Shown: in pieces, positions 27,149-34,998 of the stretch | How positions within the stretch are numbered: the first letter of the stretch is position 1 | Layout of the letters: the number at the start of each line of letters is the position of its first letter | Assembly (NCBI RefSeq): GCF_000420845.1 | Contig: NZ_ATVS01000001.1 | Coordinates: forward strand, 124,001-188,000 | DNA from: Butyrivibrio sp. AE3009 | Lineage (GTDB): Bacteria > Bacillota > Clostridia > Lachnospirales > Lachnospiraceae | Length of the DNA stretch: 64,000 nt | Reading direction: 5' to 3' | The notes under the pieces: model-generated | What the model was told of the DNA's origin: nothing | The model's input: only the letters and a program-made list of their open reading frames with translations | The model's database searches: none | Program-made: the position numbers and the translations under genes

Positions 27149-28783
27149 TTACTGAACCGTAATTCCAACGGAGTTTCCAATGGAGCCTGCTCCCTGGATG
27201 CCGAACTCAACGGATGCGCCGGGTTCAAGAACGCTGTTCCAGGACATAGGGGTGATCACATAATAACCGCCCTGCTCATCAACGTTTACACACCAGCTGG
27301 AATCAATCTTAACGTCGTTCTTGTTAACCTTAACGGTCCAGGAGTTAACTCTTGATGCGGAATCATTCTTAACCTTGATAAGTACCTGATAGCCTGAACC
27401 CCAGTTGTTGACTGTATATGTTACGCCAAGGTCTCCTGCTACAGGTGTAGGATCTGGCTCAACGACGGGCTCGGGATCGGGCTCTACGATAGGATCGGGT
27501 TCTACGATAGGCTCAGGATCGGGCTCAACGATAGGCTCAGGATCTGTTCCGGGAATCTGGCTGCCATTAATGGTAGCAGGTGTTCCGTCAACATGCTTCA
27601 TGATAGCGCTGATGATTGCGGGATCCTTCCACTGAAGAGTGCTTCTGTCAATATACATGTGGCACTCGCCGTCTGAACCTGCAGAGTTGTTCTGGTAGTA
27701 GTTGTTATCCCAAAGTACCATAGCAACGTTGCTGTACTTAGCAGCTGTTCCCCAATAATAGTCAGCCCATCTTACACGGTCTGAAGTGTTGTTTCTGTTG
27801 GTTGCACTTGTCTCACCTACAACTACAGGAACGTTCTTTGAAAGGAACTTGGAGTTAAGATCATTAAAGAATGAATCGATATCTCCCTTGTTACTGTCAT
27901 CAAATCTTGTGGTGTATGTGTCGCTTGCAAGTGCAAAATAGTAAGGAATGTAAGCATGAACTGAAAGGATCAGTCTGTTGCTTGCAGTATCAGTAGGCAT
28001 CTTGAAGGTATCAGTCATGCAGCCTTCGATTGAAGCATCGTAGCCGGGAACCATAACGCATCTTGTAGCGTTATTGCCGCCTGTTGATCTGATAGCATTG
28101 AGTGCAACCTGGTTGTAATCATTGATGCATGCTACAGCTTCCTTGATGTCGTTACTTGGGTTGTTACGAGGGAACCACCACTCTTCGCTGTGACCTACAA
28201 GCCTGGGCTCGTTCATGGTCTCAAATACAAGGTGATAGTCATAGTTCTTGAACTCATTGCCGATCTGTGTCCAGATTGACTTGAAATATGCCTCTGAACG
28301 GCTCTTGTTCGCATTGTTCGGAACATAGAAACACTTCTGATCGTTGATGTCATGGTGTGAATTAAGGATGACATACATATCATTTGCGATAGCATAATCA
28401 ACCACTTCCTTAACTCTCTTCATGAAGAAATCAGGAATCTGATAATTGGAACCGGTTGTGTACTGGCCCCATGAAACAGGAACACGGATTGTGTTGAAGC
28501 CTGCCTTGGCTACTTCATCGATAAGTGCCTTGGTTGTTGCCGGATTACCCCAATATGTCTCCATTGAAGTTGTGCAGGGATACATGTAGGACTGAGCAAA
28601 AGAATCCAAGCTGTTGCCGATGTTCCAGCCCACTGTCATGTCCGATACAACTTCAGTGGCAGTCTTGTTAGTACCGCCTGCGGCCTGAACGTTCTTCGCA
28701 GGAATTGCAGATACGATAACAAGTGCAGAAAGAATAACAGATAATGCTCTTTTAATGCCTTTAAGTTTAGTATTGTGCATCAT
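27149..28783 (-). CDS. Secreted GH5 endoglucanase with C-terminal CBM2
   Basis: A 544-residue exported enzyme. The start at 28783 (two adjacent ATG codons) is chosen because AGGGAGG lies 5 bases upstream and a proper signal peptide follows ([20 protein letters not shown] to NVQAAGG). The catalytic domain (~45-385) begins [14 protein letters not shown], has [11 protein letters not shown], the acid/base Glu in [12 protein letters not shown] and the nucleophile in [10 protein letters not shown]; this resembles GH5_4-type glucanases/xyloglucanases, though the subfamily is a judgement. A linker of Glu/Pro/Asp-Ile-Val repeats ([11 protein letters not shown]) leads to a CBM2 (~445-544; [20 protein letters not shown]). 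It has its own promoter and terminator, apart from the GH9-GH5 operon. Confidence 0.94.
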   Translation of the reverse strand: MMHNTKLKGIKRALSVILSALVIVSAIPAKNVQAAGGTNKTATEVVSDMTVGWNIGNSLDSFAQSYMYPCTTSMETYWGNPATTKALIDEVAKAGFNTIRVPVSWGQYTTGSNYQIPDFFMKRVKEVVDYAIANDMYVILNSHHDINDQKCFYVPNNANKSRSEAYFKSIWTQIGNEFKNYDYHLVFETMNEPRLVGHSEEWWFPRNNPSNDIKEAVACINDYNQVALNAIRSTGGNNATRCVMVPGYDASIEGCMTDTFKMPTDTASNRLILSVHAYIPYYFALASDTYTTRFDDSNKGDIDSFFNDLNSKFLSKNVPVVVGETSATNRNNTSDRVRWADYYWGTAAKYSNVAMVLWDNNYYQNNSAGSDGECHMYIDRSTLQWKDPAIISAIMKHVDGTPATINGSQIPGTDPEPIVEPDPEPIVEPDPIVEPDPEPVVEPDPTPVAGDLGVTYTVNNWGSGYQVLIKVKNDSASRVNSWTVKVNKNDVKIDSSWCVNVDEQGGYYVITPMSWNSVLEPGASVEFGIQGAGSIGNSVGITVQ

Positions 28784-28803
28784 ACGCACCTCCCTTTTAG
28801 TAT

Positions 28804-28847
28804 GTCGCGACAAATATATAATAGGAGTATGGTCCAAGGTACGTCAA
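28804..28847 (-). promoter_or_regulatory. Promoter of the GH5 gene with palindrome at the start point
   Basis: Minus strand TTGACG (28847-28842), 18-base spacer, TATTAT (28823-28818). The perfect 10-base palindrome TGTCGCGACA (28813-28804) covers the expected transcription start, a classic repressor position. The palindrome differs from the AAACGTTT operator of the GH9 operon, so the two cellulase units may answer to different regulators. Confidence 0.65.
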
Positions 28848-28990
28848 CACATTTTTTGTATATTTTTTTAATAATTTTAAAATTATCTGACAACTCTCAT
28901 GTGCAGTTTCCACTAAATCTCCCTAGTTTTCGCCATTATTTTGCATCAATTAACTCAATCGTTTACTTTAAAGTTTTCGTAATAAAAGTA

Positions 28991-29032
28991 AAAAAACGCA
29001 GGCACCTCGATGTTTTTTCGAAGTCCCTGCGT
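28991..29032 (-). terminator. Intrinsic terminator of surE
   Basis: Minus strand: ACGCAGGGACTTCGA pairs imperfectly with TCGAGGTGCCTGCGT around a TTTTTT-containing loop, then TTTTTTTAC. It follows the surE stop by about 45 bases; the rest of the gap up to 28848 is AT-rich with nothing else recognised. Confidence 0.8.
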
Positions 29033-29077
29033 AAAAATCAGTTCAATCAACCGTTTAGTAATATTGACTAAATTGCA

Positions 29078-29794
29078 TTAACTTATATTCCTTACAGCGC
29101 CAACCGAAACATATTTGTCGATCACTGCGCCGTAGTCCGTACCCTCCTCAGTTGAGGGATGATAGATGCCGTCAACCATGTAGAATCTGGAGCCGTTCTC
29201 CTCTTTTACCAGCTTGTAGCCGTCATCATAGAAGGCCTTCCCGGATACCTTTCTGTCATAGAGAACACCCTTGCATTCAGACAAGGGACATCCGGGGAAA
29301 TTGACATTGTAGATGCATCCCTGAATATGCTCTTTTTCTATAAGATCTGCCATGATCTCTTTGAGATATCTCTCGGTTACTTCATGGCAGCCGTTATATC
29401 CTTCGGAAAAAGCAATGGACAGGCATCCCTGGAATTCGCCCTCGAAGGCGGAAGCTGCCGTCGCGGAATACTGAATATCCGATGCAACGTTGTAGCCATT
29501 GTTGATGCCGGTCATTACAAGATCCGGTTTCTCAGGCATTACCGCAATGCTGCCGACTCTTATACAATCTGCGGGCTGTCCGCTGCAGGCAAAGGCCTGC
29601 ACACCGGGAACATCAAACTCATAGGGCCTTATCTCTATCTCATGCCGCAGGGTTATGCTGTGAGAAGCAGCACTTCTCTCCCCGTCAGGAGCCACAACCC
29701 AGACCTCTCCGAACTCTTTGGCACACCTTGCAAGGCGTACAAGTCCGTCTGCATGTATTCCGTCGTCATTTGTAATCAGTATCTTTCTGGGCAT
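29078..29794 (-). CDS. surE: 5'/3'-nucleotidase SurE
   Basis: A 238-residue SurE phosphatase that removes phosphate from nucleoside monophosphates. The metal site is evident: ILITNDDGIHADGL (Asp-Asp), VVAPDGERSAASHSITL (Ser) and VMTGINNGYNVASDIQYSAT (Asn), with FACSGQPADCIRVG also conserved. It is cytosolic, of normal length. It starts 35 bases after the SulP stop on the same strand and may be co-transcribed with it. A terminator follows. Confidence 0.95.
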   Translation of the reverse strand: MPRKILITNDDGIHADGLVRLARCAKEFGEVWVVAPDGERSAASHSITLRHEIEIRPYEFDVPGVQAFACSGQPADCIRVGSIAVMPEKPDLVMTGINNGYNVASDIQYSATAASAFEGEFQGCLSIAFSEGYNGCHEVTERYLKEIMADLIEKEHIQGCIYNVNFPGCPLSECKGVLYDRKVSGKAFYDDGYKLVKEENGSRFYMVDGIYHPSTEEGTDYGAVIDKYVSVGAVRNIS

Positions 29795-29829
29795 TAAATA
29801 TCTCCTTATATTTCAGTAAAAAATCGGGA

Positions 29830-31473
29830 TTAGATCTCTGCAGCTCTCTTAAGAGCATCATTTATATGAGGCTGGAAGTTCTCTCTTCCAACGAGGTCTA
29901 CAAAGCCGTCCTTCTCCATGGTATTCATGGGCTGCTCGTTAACATGTGAGAACACAAGCTGTACGTTATGCTTTTTGCATCTGTCGTAGAGCTGTTCAAA
30001 AGAATGCATTGCGGTTGCGTCAATAGCAGGCACACCACGCATACGTATAACCAGTGCTCTTGTGAAATCCTTGAAGCTGATCTCTGCAATCTGCTCTGCG
30101 TCGCCGAAGAACATAGGACCGCTGATCTCATATACACGCACGTGCTTGGGAATATTCTTAAGCTCCGTTCCGTCGGGATCATCCTCGGGATCGTAGTACT
30201 TCCATCCGCGAACTCTTGACTCCTCGCTCATTCTCTTCATGAAAAGGAGGCATGCAAGAACCATACCAACCTCGATAGCAACAACAAGGTCAAATACGAT
30301 TGTAAGTACAAAGGTAACAACAAGAACGATTATATCGCTCTTAGGTGCTGTTTTGCAAAGATGAACAAAGGTCCTCCACTGGCACATGTTATAAGCAACC
30401 ATAAAGAGGATTGCAGCAATGGTAGGCATGGGAATAAGTGCTGCCAGAGGCATGAGAACCACAAGTACCAGTACAAGGCATACAGCGTGGATCATACCTG
30501 CGATAGGGGTTCTTCCGCCGTTCTTGATGTTTGCTGCTGTTCTGGCAATAGCGCCTGTGGCAGGAATACCGCCAAAGAGCGCTGAACCGATATTACCAAC
30601 ACCCTGAGCAACAAGCTCCATGTTGGATCTGTGCTTGGAATCGATCATACTGTCAGCAACCACACATGACAGAAGTGACTCAATTGCAGCAAGGATAGCG
30701 ATTGTAAAGCCGTCTCCTGCGATTGATCTCAGGGTTCTGAAATCAAAAGAAGGCATATGAGGTGTAGGAAGTTTTCCTGAAATCTCATACAGATCTCCGA
30801 TGGTGTTAACGTTCATATTAAGGAACTTCACCATAAGGATACCTACAATAACAGCAATAAGTGATCCGGGGATCTTCTGGCTGATCTTGGGCCAGATGAT
30901 CTGAATAACAAGGCAGATAAGACCTACTATAACTGCCTGATAATTGATCGTAGAAATGTTTTTGACAACAGCCTCAACCTTTTCAACAGTCTCAACGGTA
31001 GTTGTTCCCGCAGGATATGTAAGTCCGCAGAAATCCTTTATCTGTCCGATAGCGATTGTAACTGCGATTCCTGCAGTAAAGCCTGTTGTAATGGTATAAG
31101 GAATAAACTTGATAAGTGATCCGAGCTTGAATACGCCCATAAGTATCAGCAGTATTCCGGCAAAGATAGTTGCAAGAGCAAGACCTTCCATTCCCTTGGT
31201 TGCAACGATTCCTGCAACTATAGTTGCAAAAGCCGCTGTGGGACCTGCAATCTGTACTCTGCTTCCTCCAAGGAAGGAAATGATAAAGCCCGCAACAATG
31301 GCGGTATACAGACCTTCCTGAGGTCCTACGCCCGATGCAAGGGCAAGAGCAATTGAAAGGGGCAGGGCAATGATTGCAACGATGATACCTGCAACAAGGT
31401 CGCTGGCGAACTGCTTGCCGTTATAACCCTTCAATGCTGTAAACAACATGGGTTTCAATCTTTCGTTTTCCAT
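29830..31473 (-). CDS. SulP-family anion transporter with STAS domain
   Basis: A 547-residue SLC26/SulP transporter. The ATG at 31473 with GAGGAG upstream is preferred over a TTG 18 bases earlier. The N-terminal ~420 residues hold about 12-14 membrane helices, with the SulP signature ASGVGPQEGLYTAIVAGFII and QIAGPTAAFATIVAGIV near the start. The C-terminal ~110 residues are a STAS domain (VRVYEISGPMFFGDAEQIAE, LVIRMRGVPAIDATAMHSFE) of the anti-sigma-antagonist fold. The family moves sulfate, bicarbonate or dicarboxylates; the substrate cannot be assigned. The helix containing AATTVA-type ion-binding residues was not resolved by eye. Confidence 0.93.
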   Translation of the reverse strand: MENERLKPMLFTALKGYNGKQFASDLVAGIIVAIIALPLSIALALASGVGPQEGLYTAIVAGFIISFLGGSRVQIAGPTAAFATIVAGIVATKGMEGLALATIFAGILLILMGVFKLGSLIKFIPYTITTGFTAGIAVTIAIGQIKDFCGLTYPAGTTTVETVEKVEAVVKNISTINYQAVIVGLICLVIQIIWPKISQKIPGSLIAVIVGILMVKFLNMNVNTIGDLYEISGKLPTPHMPSFDFRTLRSIAGDGFTIAILAAIESLLSCVVADSMIDSKHRSNMELVAQGVGNIGSALFGGIPATGAIARTAANIKNGGRTPIAGMIHAVCLVLVLVVLMPLAALIPMPTIAAILFMVAYNMCQWRTFVHLCKTAPKSDIIVLVVTFVLTIVFDLVVAIEVGMVLACLLFMKRMSEESRVRGWKYYDPEDDPDGTELKNIPKHVRVYEISGPMFFGDAEQIAEISFKDFTRALVIRMRGVPAIDATAMHSFEQLYDRCKKHNVQLVFSHVNEQPMNTMEKDGFVDLVGRENFQPHINDALKRAAEI

Positions 31474-31536
31474 AATCTCCTCATTCTCCAAACGTTTTTT
31501 GAAAAAAAGCCACAGAAAATTATAGTCGCCTTCTCT

Positions 31537-32943
31537 TTATTTTTCAACAAGTTTTATCATGGCTTCCTTCCACCACTTGTTGTAAGGATGTTCTCTTGTG
31601 GGCATATTTAATCTGTTTGATCCGAACAGTACGGTTGTCGGATGTGTAAACTCCATAAAACCCCATTTTCCGTGATATGCTCCCATCCCGGAATGCCCGA
31701 CACCGTTAAGCGGAACCCCCTTGACCATCATGTGAAGGCATACTTCATTTATGCAGCCCCCGCCATATTGCATGGTCTGCATTACTCTTTTGGCCCAATT
31801 AACGTTTCCGGTAAAAATGTACATGGCGAGGCTGTGCTCTCTTCTCCTTATCACATCAAGAATCCTGCCTACCTCTTTATCCCTGAAGGTAACGATCGGA
31901 AGCAGCGGACAGAACAGCTCCTTTTGCACGATAGGATCATCGGCATCGATAGGATACAGAATTGTAGGCGCAAACTTCAGAGTCTTATCATCACCTTTTC
32001 CGCCGAACACGATCTTATCCCTGTATTTGTCTGCCAGATCTGCGCACTTTTTGTAAGCGCCCTCATTAATTAAGTGCGGATACTCAGGGTTGTTAACCGG
32101 ATCCTCACCAATCTGACGGTTAAAGGCTCTCATCAACTCCTTAAGGAAATCTCCTACGACCTCCTCTGCCACTGCTATCTGATTGATATTGATGCAGATC
32201 TGTCCTGCGTTCAGAGCCTTAAAAAATGCTATCTTCCTGGCCGCATCCTTAAGATCCGCATCTGCCCTTATTATGCACCAGTTGCCGGTCTCACCCCCAA
32301 GCTCAAGGGCTGTGGAAGTAAGATTCTTAGCTGCCATCTCAAGAACATGTACGCCAACCTTGGGAGATCCAGTGTAAAAAATCTTGTCAAAGCGCTGAGA
32401 CAGACACATATCAGCAACGTCATGCCCACCGTCTATCACAGTCACATACTTTTCAGGAAAAGTCTTGGCAATCAGTTCCTTCATAACTGCAGTACAAGCA
32501 GGAGATTTGGAACTGCACTTGATAACTGCGGTATTTCCGCCTGCAATGCTGGCCACCAGCACCCCAAAGGACAGGATGATCGGGAAATTGAAGGGACTGA
32601 TTATAAGACTGACGCCATAGGGCATCTTGTATACCTTGGTTATTATGCTTGGAAAGCAGTGGATGCCACTAAAATGAGTCTCGGGCCTTGCCCATTTTTC
32701 CAGCCCCCTTATCATCTCATTGGCTTCCATCACAACCGTCGCCACATCACAAAAATAAGCTTCCAGCGGGTCCCTTCCAAGATCCTCTCCAAGGGCCTTT
32801 TCCAAATCCTTCTGATAGGTCAGCATCGCTCTTTTAAGCGCTTTCAGCTGCCTTATACGAAAGCCGATATCCAGTGTTTTTCCCGTATAAAAAAATCCCC
32901 TTTGCTTATCTACTATCTGTCTGATTCTGTCTTCGCTATACAT
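31537..32943 (-). CDS. Aldehyde dehydrogenase (fatty-aldehyde/class 3-like)
   Basis: A 468-residue NAD(P)-dependent aldehyde dehydrogenase. The start at 32943 is chosen for the GAGGGAAAT site just upstream and because the family begins near YSEDRIRQIVDKQRGFF. Motifs: ISPFNFPIILSFGVLVASIAGG (nucleotide fold), FYTGSPKVGVHVLEMAA, ALELGGETGNW (general-base Glu) and NAGQICININQ with the catalytic Cys. The absence of a long N-terminal extension and the class 3-like pattern suggest medium or long-chain aldehydes. GQTC is changed to GQIC and ELGGK to ELGGE. It is the fourth gene of a leftward run with an SDR, a lipocalin/tocopherol-cyclase-like protein and an OYE-type reductase. Confidence 0.9.
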   Translation of the reverse strand: MYSEDRIRQIVDKQRGFFYTGKTLDIGFRIRQLKALKRAMLTYQKDLEKALGEDLGRDPLEAYFCDVATVVMEANEMIRGLEKWARPETHFSGIHCFPSIITKVYKMPYGVSLIISPFNFPIILSFGVLVASIAGGNTAVIKCSSKSPACTAVMKELIAKTFPEKYVTVIDGGHDVADMCLSQRFDKIFYTGSPKVGVHVLEMAAKNLTSTALELGGETGNWCIIRADADLKDAARKIAFFKALNAGQICININQIAVAEEVVGDFLKELMRAFNRQIGEDPVNNPEYPHLINEGAYKKCADLADKYRDKIVFGGKGDDKTLKFAPTILYPIDADDPIVQKELFCPLLPIVTFRDKEVGRILDVIRRREHSLAMYIFTGNVNWAKRVMQTMQYGGGCINEVCLHMMVKGVPLNGVGHSGMGAYHGKWGFMEFTHPTTVLFGSNRLNMPTREHPYNKWWKEAMIKLVEK

Positions 32944-32956
32944 TGTATTTCCCTCA

Positions 32957-34102
32957 TCACGGATCGCAGTATTCGCCGTACTCGCAGCCAACACCCTCCG
33001 CGTAAATCTCATCTATCAGTTCTTCCTTAAGGCCAAACAATGAGCGCTTGTAGAGCCTTAAGATTCCTGTTCCTGTGCCGCCGTTCCAGAGCCTGTTGTG
33101 TCTCTTATAGCCCGTAGGAGCTTCATATCTGATATTAAGCATATCTTTTTTCTTGCACTTAATTCTGGTGTCCAGTTTGGCATCCTTGGTAATCTGAACC
33201 ACGTGCCAGCGGATTTCATCCTCGGTTTCCCAGCACTTAAAGAGCGTCCTTGACAGAGTCCAGAACTTGGAGAAGTTAAACTCATAGTCCTCTCCCTCAT
33301 AACAGAACTCTCCCAGGAGCTTTCTGTTAAGGGCAAGGAAAAAGATTTTGGGTCTTCCTCCGCCTATCTCAAAGACGCTGTTTTGCAGCTTCTTGCCGGT
33401 GATTCTGCTGGTGAGATTATTTGATGACAGCCATACCCAGGGACTGGTAAAATCTCCGCCCCAGTTCTTGTCGGAATAGCCATTACAGGTCTCAGGCTTA
33501 AGCAGGTATTTAACGCCGTTTAAAATGATCTCGCCTTCAAATACCGTCTTCATGCCCTCTGCGTGCCAGAACATCTCAAAGGCATTGATGGTTCTGAAGA
33601 ACTTGTTGGCGCCATAGCCCACATGAAATGCGATTTCTTTTTTGATATCAAAGTTCCAGCTCATGGAACCGGCATCACTCATCCACTCAGGATGCGCAGC
33701 GGCGTCGGCGGCGCTCACATCAATACTTCCCTCAGAGTGAGTCTCACTGCACATGCAGTCTGCTGCCTTGATGCTATAAGGCGCATCCGGCTGAATATCC
33801 GTATCCCATATGGAAAAGAATCTGTGGAGCTGGCCGTGGTCTTCACCCCAGAAGCCTGCATTTACCATAAGATAGGAGGGTCTTATTCCCTTCTTTTGTT
33901 TCTCCGGATCGTTCCAGACAATCACGGGCTCGTCCTTGGCAAGGCCCGGATTACAGGTAAAAAACTCAACGTAAAAAGCCTTCTTTTCGCCGGTCTTCTC
34001 ATTTTCCGCAGTCATCGAATGCCACCACCAGTCGTACCCTTTTTCGGCCAAGGGTCCGCGGAGCATCCACTCATCTCTTGTAATATCATGAATATTTGCC
34101 AC
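32957..34102 (-). CDS. Tocopherol-cyclase-like protein
   Basis: A 381-residue cytosolic protein without signal peptide. The central YSDKNWGGDFTSPWVWLSSN closely recalls the KNWG-FP--W-W-Q-N segment of plant and cyanobacterial tocopherol cyclases, and DEWMLRGPLAEKGYDWWWHS with repeated Trp/Phe-rich strands fits the same lipocalin-like beta-barrel for hydrophobic ligands. I therefore assign it to a tocopherol-cyclase-like or related barrel family with moderate confidence; it surely does not make tocopherol in an anaerobe. Its stop is 14 bases before the aldehyde dehydrogenase start and its start 19 bases after the SDR stop, so it is embedded in the redox operon and may bind or cyclise their lipid-like substrate. 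Confidence 0.55.
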   Translation of the reverse strand: MANIHDITRDEWMLRGPLAEKGYDWWWHSMTAENEKTGEKKAFYVEFFTCNPGLAKDEPVIVWNDPEKQKKGIRPSYLMVNAGFWGEDHGQLHRFFSIWDTDIQPDAPYSIKAADCMCSETHSEGSIDVSAADAAAHPEWMSDAGSMSWNFDIKKEIAFHVGYGANKFFRTINAFEMFWHAEGMKTVFEGEIILNGVKYLLKPETCNGYSDKNWGGDFTSPWVWLSSNNLTSRITGKKLQNSVFEIGGGRPKIFFLALNRKLLGEFCYEGEDYEFNFSKFWTLSRTLFKCWETEDEIRWHVVQITKDAKLDTRIKCKKKDMLNIRYEAPTGYKRHNRLWNGGTGTGILRLYKRSLFGLKEELIDEIYAEGVGCEYGEYCDP

Positions 34103-34120
34103 TGTTATTTCCTCCCCCGC

Positions 34121-34987
34121 TTACTTTCCAAGCTTTTCCGCAAGTTTCAGGTCAAGAGCCGCCTTTTTCTCAAGGAACCTCTTGAGCCTCTTTTTCTCCA
34201 TGCCCCAGTAGAAGCTCTTTACAGGAGGCAGGACATCCATAAGCAGCTTGGAGGGCAGGAAAATCTTGCAGGGATAAATATGCTTCTTAGCCTCAGCAAT
34301 GCCGTCAATCATACGCTCTGCCACAATATCAACCTTCTGCAGAGGGAAAGGCTGACCAACATCGATGCCGTCGCCGCCAACCACAAAGAAATTGGTGGCT
34401 GTGGAGACAGGGTAAACAGCCGTGAGTTTCAGATTCTTCGGCGCTTCCAGTCTTACTGCCTCCTGGAAGCCCTTCATGGCAAATTTCGTAGCGGCATACA
34501 GTGTATAGCCCGGAATCGCCATCTCACCCATGGCGGAAATTGTAAATACCATGTGTCCAGGCCTCCCCTTTAAGTGCTCCAGGTACTTGGTATATGTATA
34601 AATAGGCGAAATAGTATTCAGGTTAAAAATGTTCTGAATGCGGTCCCAGTTAACGTAATCAAACTTCTCATAATAAGGGGCTCCTGCATTGGCGATAAGT
34701 ATGTCAATCTTCCCCAGAATGCTCTGGGCCTTCTCCATAAAGGCATCTACTCCCTCTTTGGTACTAACGTCGCAGTTAAAAAGATGCACGTTCTTGCCAT
34801 AGCCTGTGAGCTTTTCAACGGTTCTTGACGTGGCAAAAATTCTGTTATGGTTTGCCGCAGCCGAGAGCCTGTCCAGAAGCTCTTTGCCAATGCCGCTGGA
34901 AGCGCCGGTAATTACGATATTCTTACCTCTGATAAGCTTAATCTTGTTTTTGATTCTTCGCTTTGATACAGGACTAATTCTGTTCAT
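34121..34987 (-). CDS. Short-chain dehydrogenase/reductase
   Basis: A 288-residue classical SDR. After a basic 20-residue lead (KRRIKNKIKLIRG) comes the cofactor motif VITGASSGIGKEL, then NAGAPYYEK, the catalytic Ser in ISAMGEM, and YAATKFAMKGF (Tyr-x3-Lys). The basic lead and a C-terminal amphipathic helix (~250-288, SFYWGMEKKRLKRFLEKKAA) suggest attachment to the membrane surface and a lipid-like substrate; this is inference. Operon neighbours are the OYE-type reductase 11 bases upstream and the tocopherol-cyclase-like protein downstream. Confidence 0.9.
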   Translation of the reverse strand: MNRISPVSKRRIKNKIKLIRGKNIVITGASSGIGKELLDRLSAAANHNRIFATSRTVEKLTGYGKNVHLFNCDVSTKEGVDAFMEKAQSILGKIDILIANAGAPYYEKFDYVNWDRIQNIFNLNTISPIYTYTKYLEHLKGRPGHMVFTISAMGEMAIPGYTLYAATKFAMKGFQEAVRLEAPKNLKLTAVYPVSTATNFFVVGGDGIDVGQPFPLQKVDIVAERMIDGIAEAKKHIYPCKIFLPSKLLMDVLPPVKSFYWGMEKKRLKRFLEKKAALDLKLAEKLGK

Positions 34988-34998
34988 TGTTATCCCCC

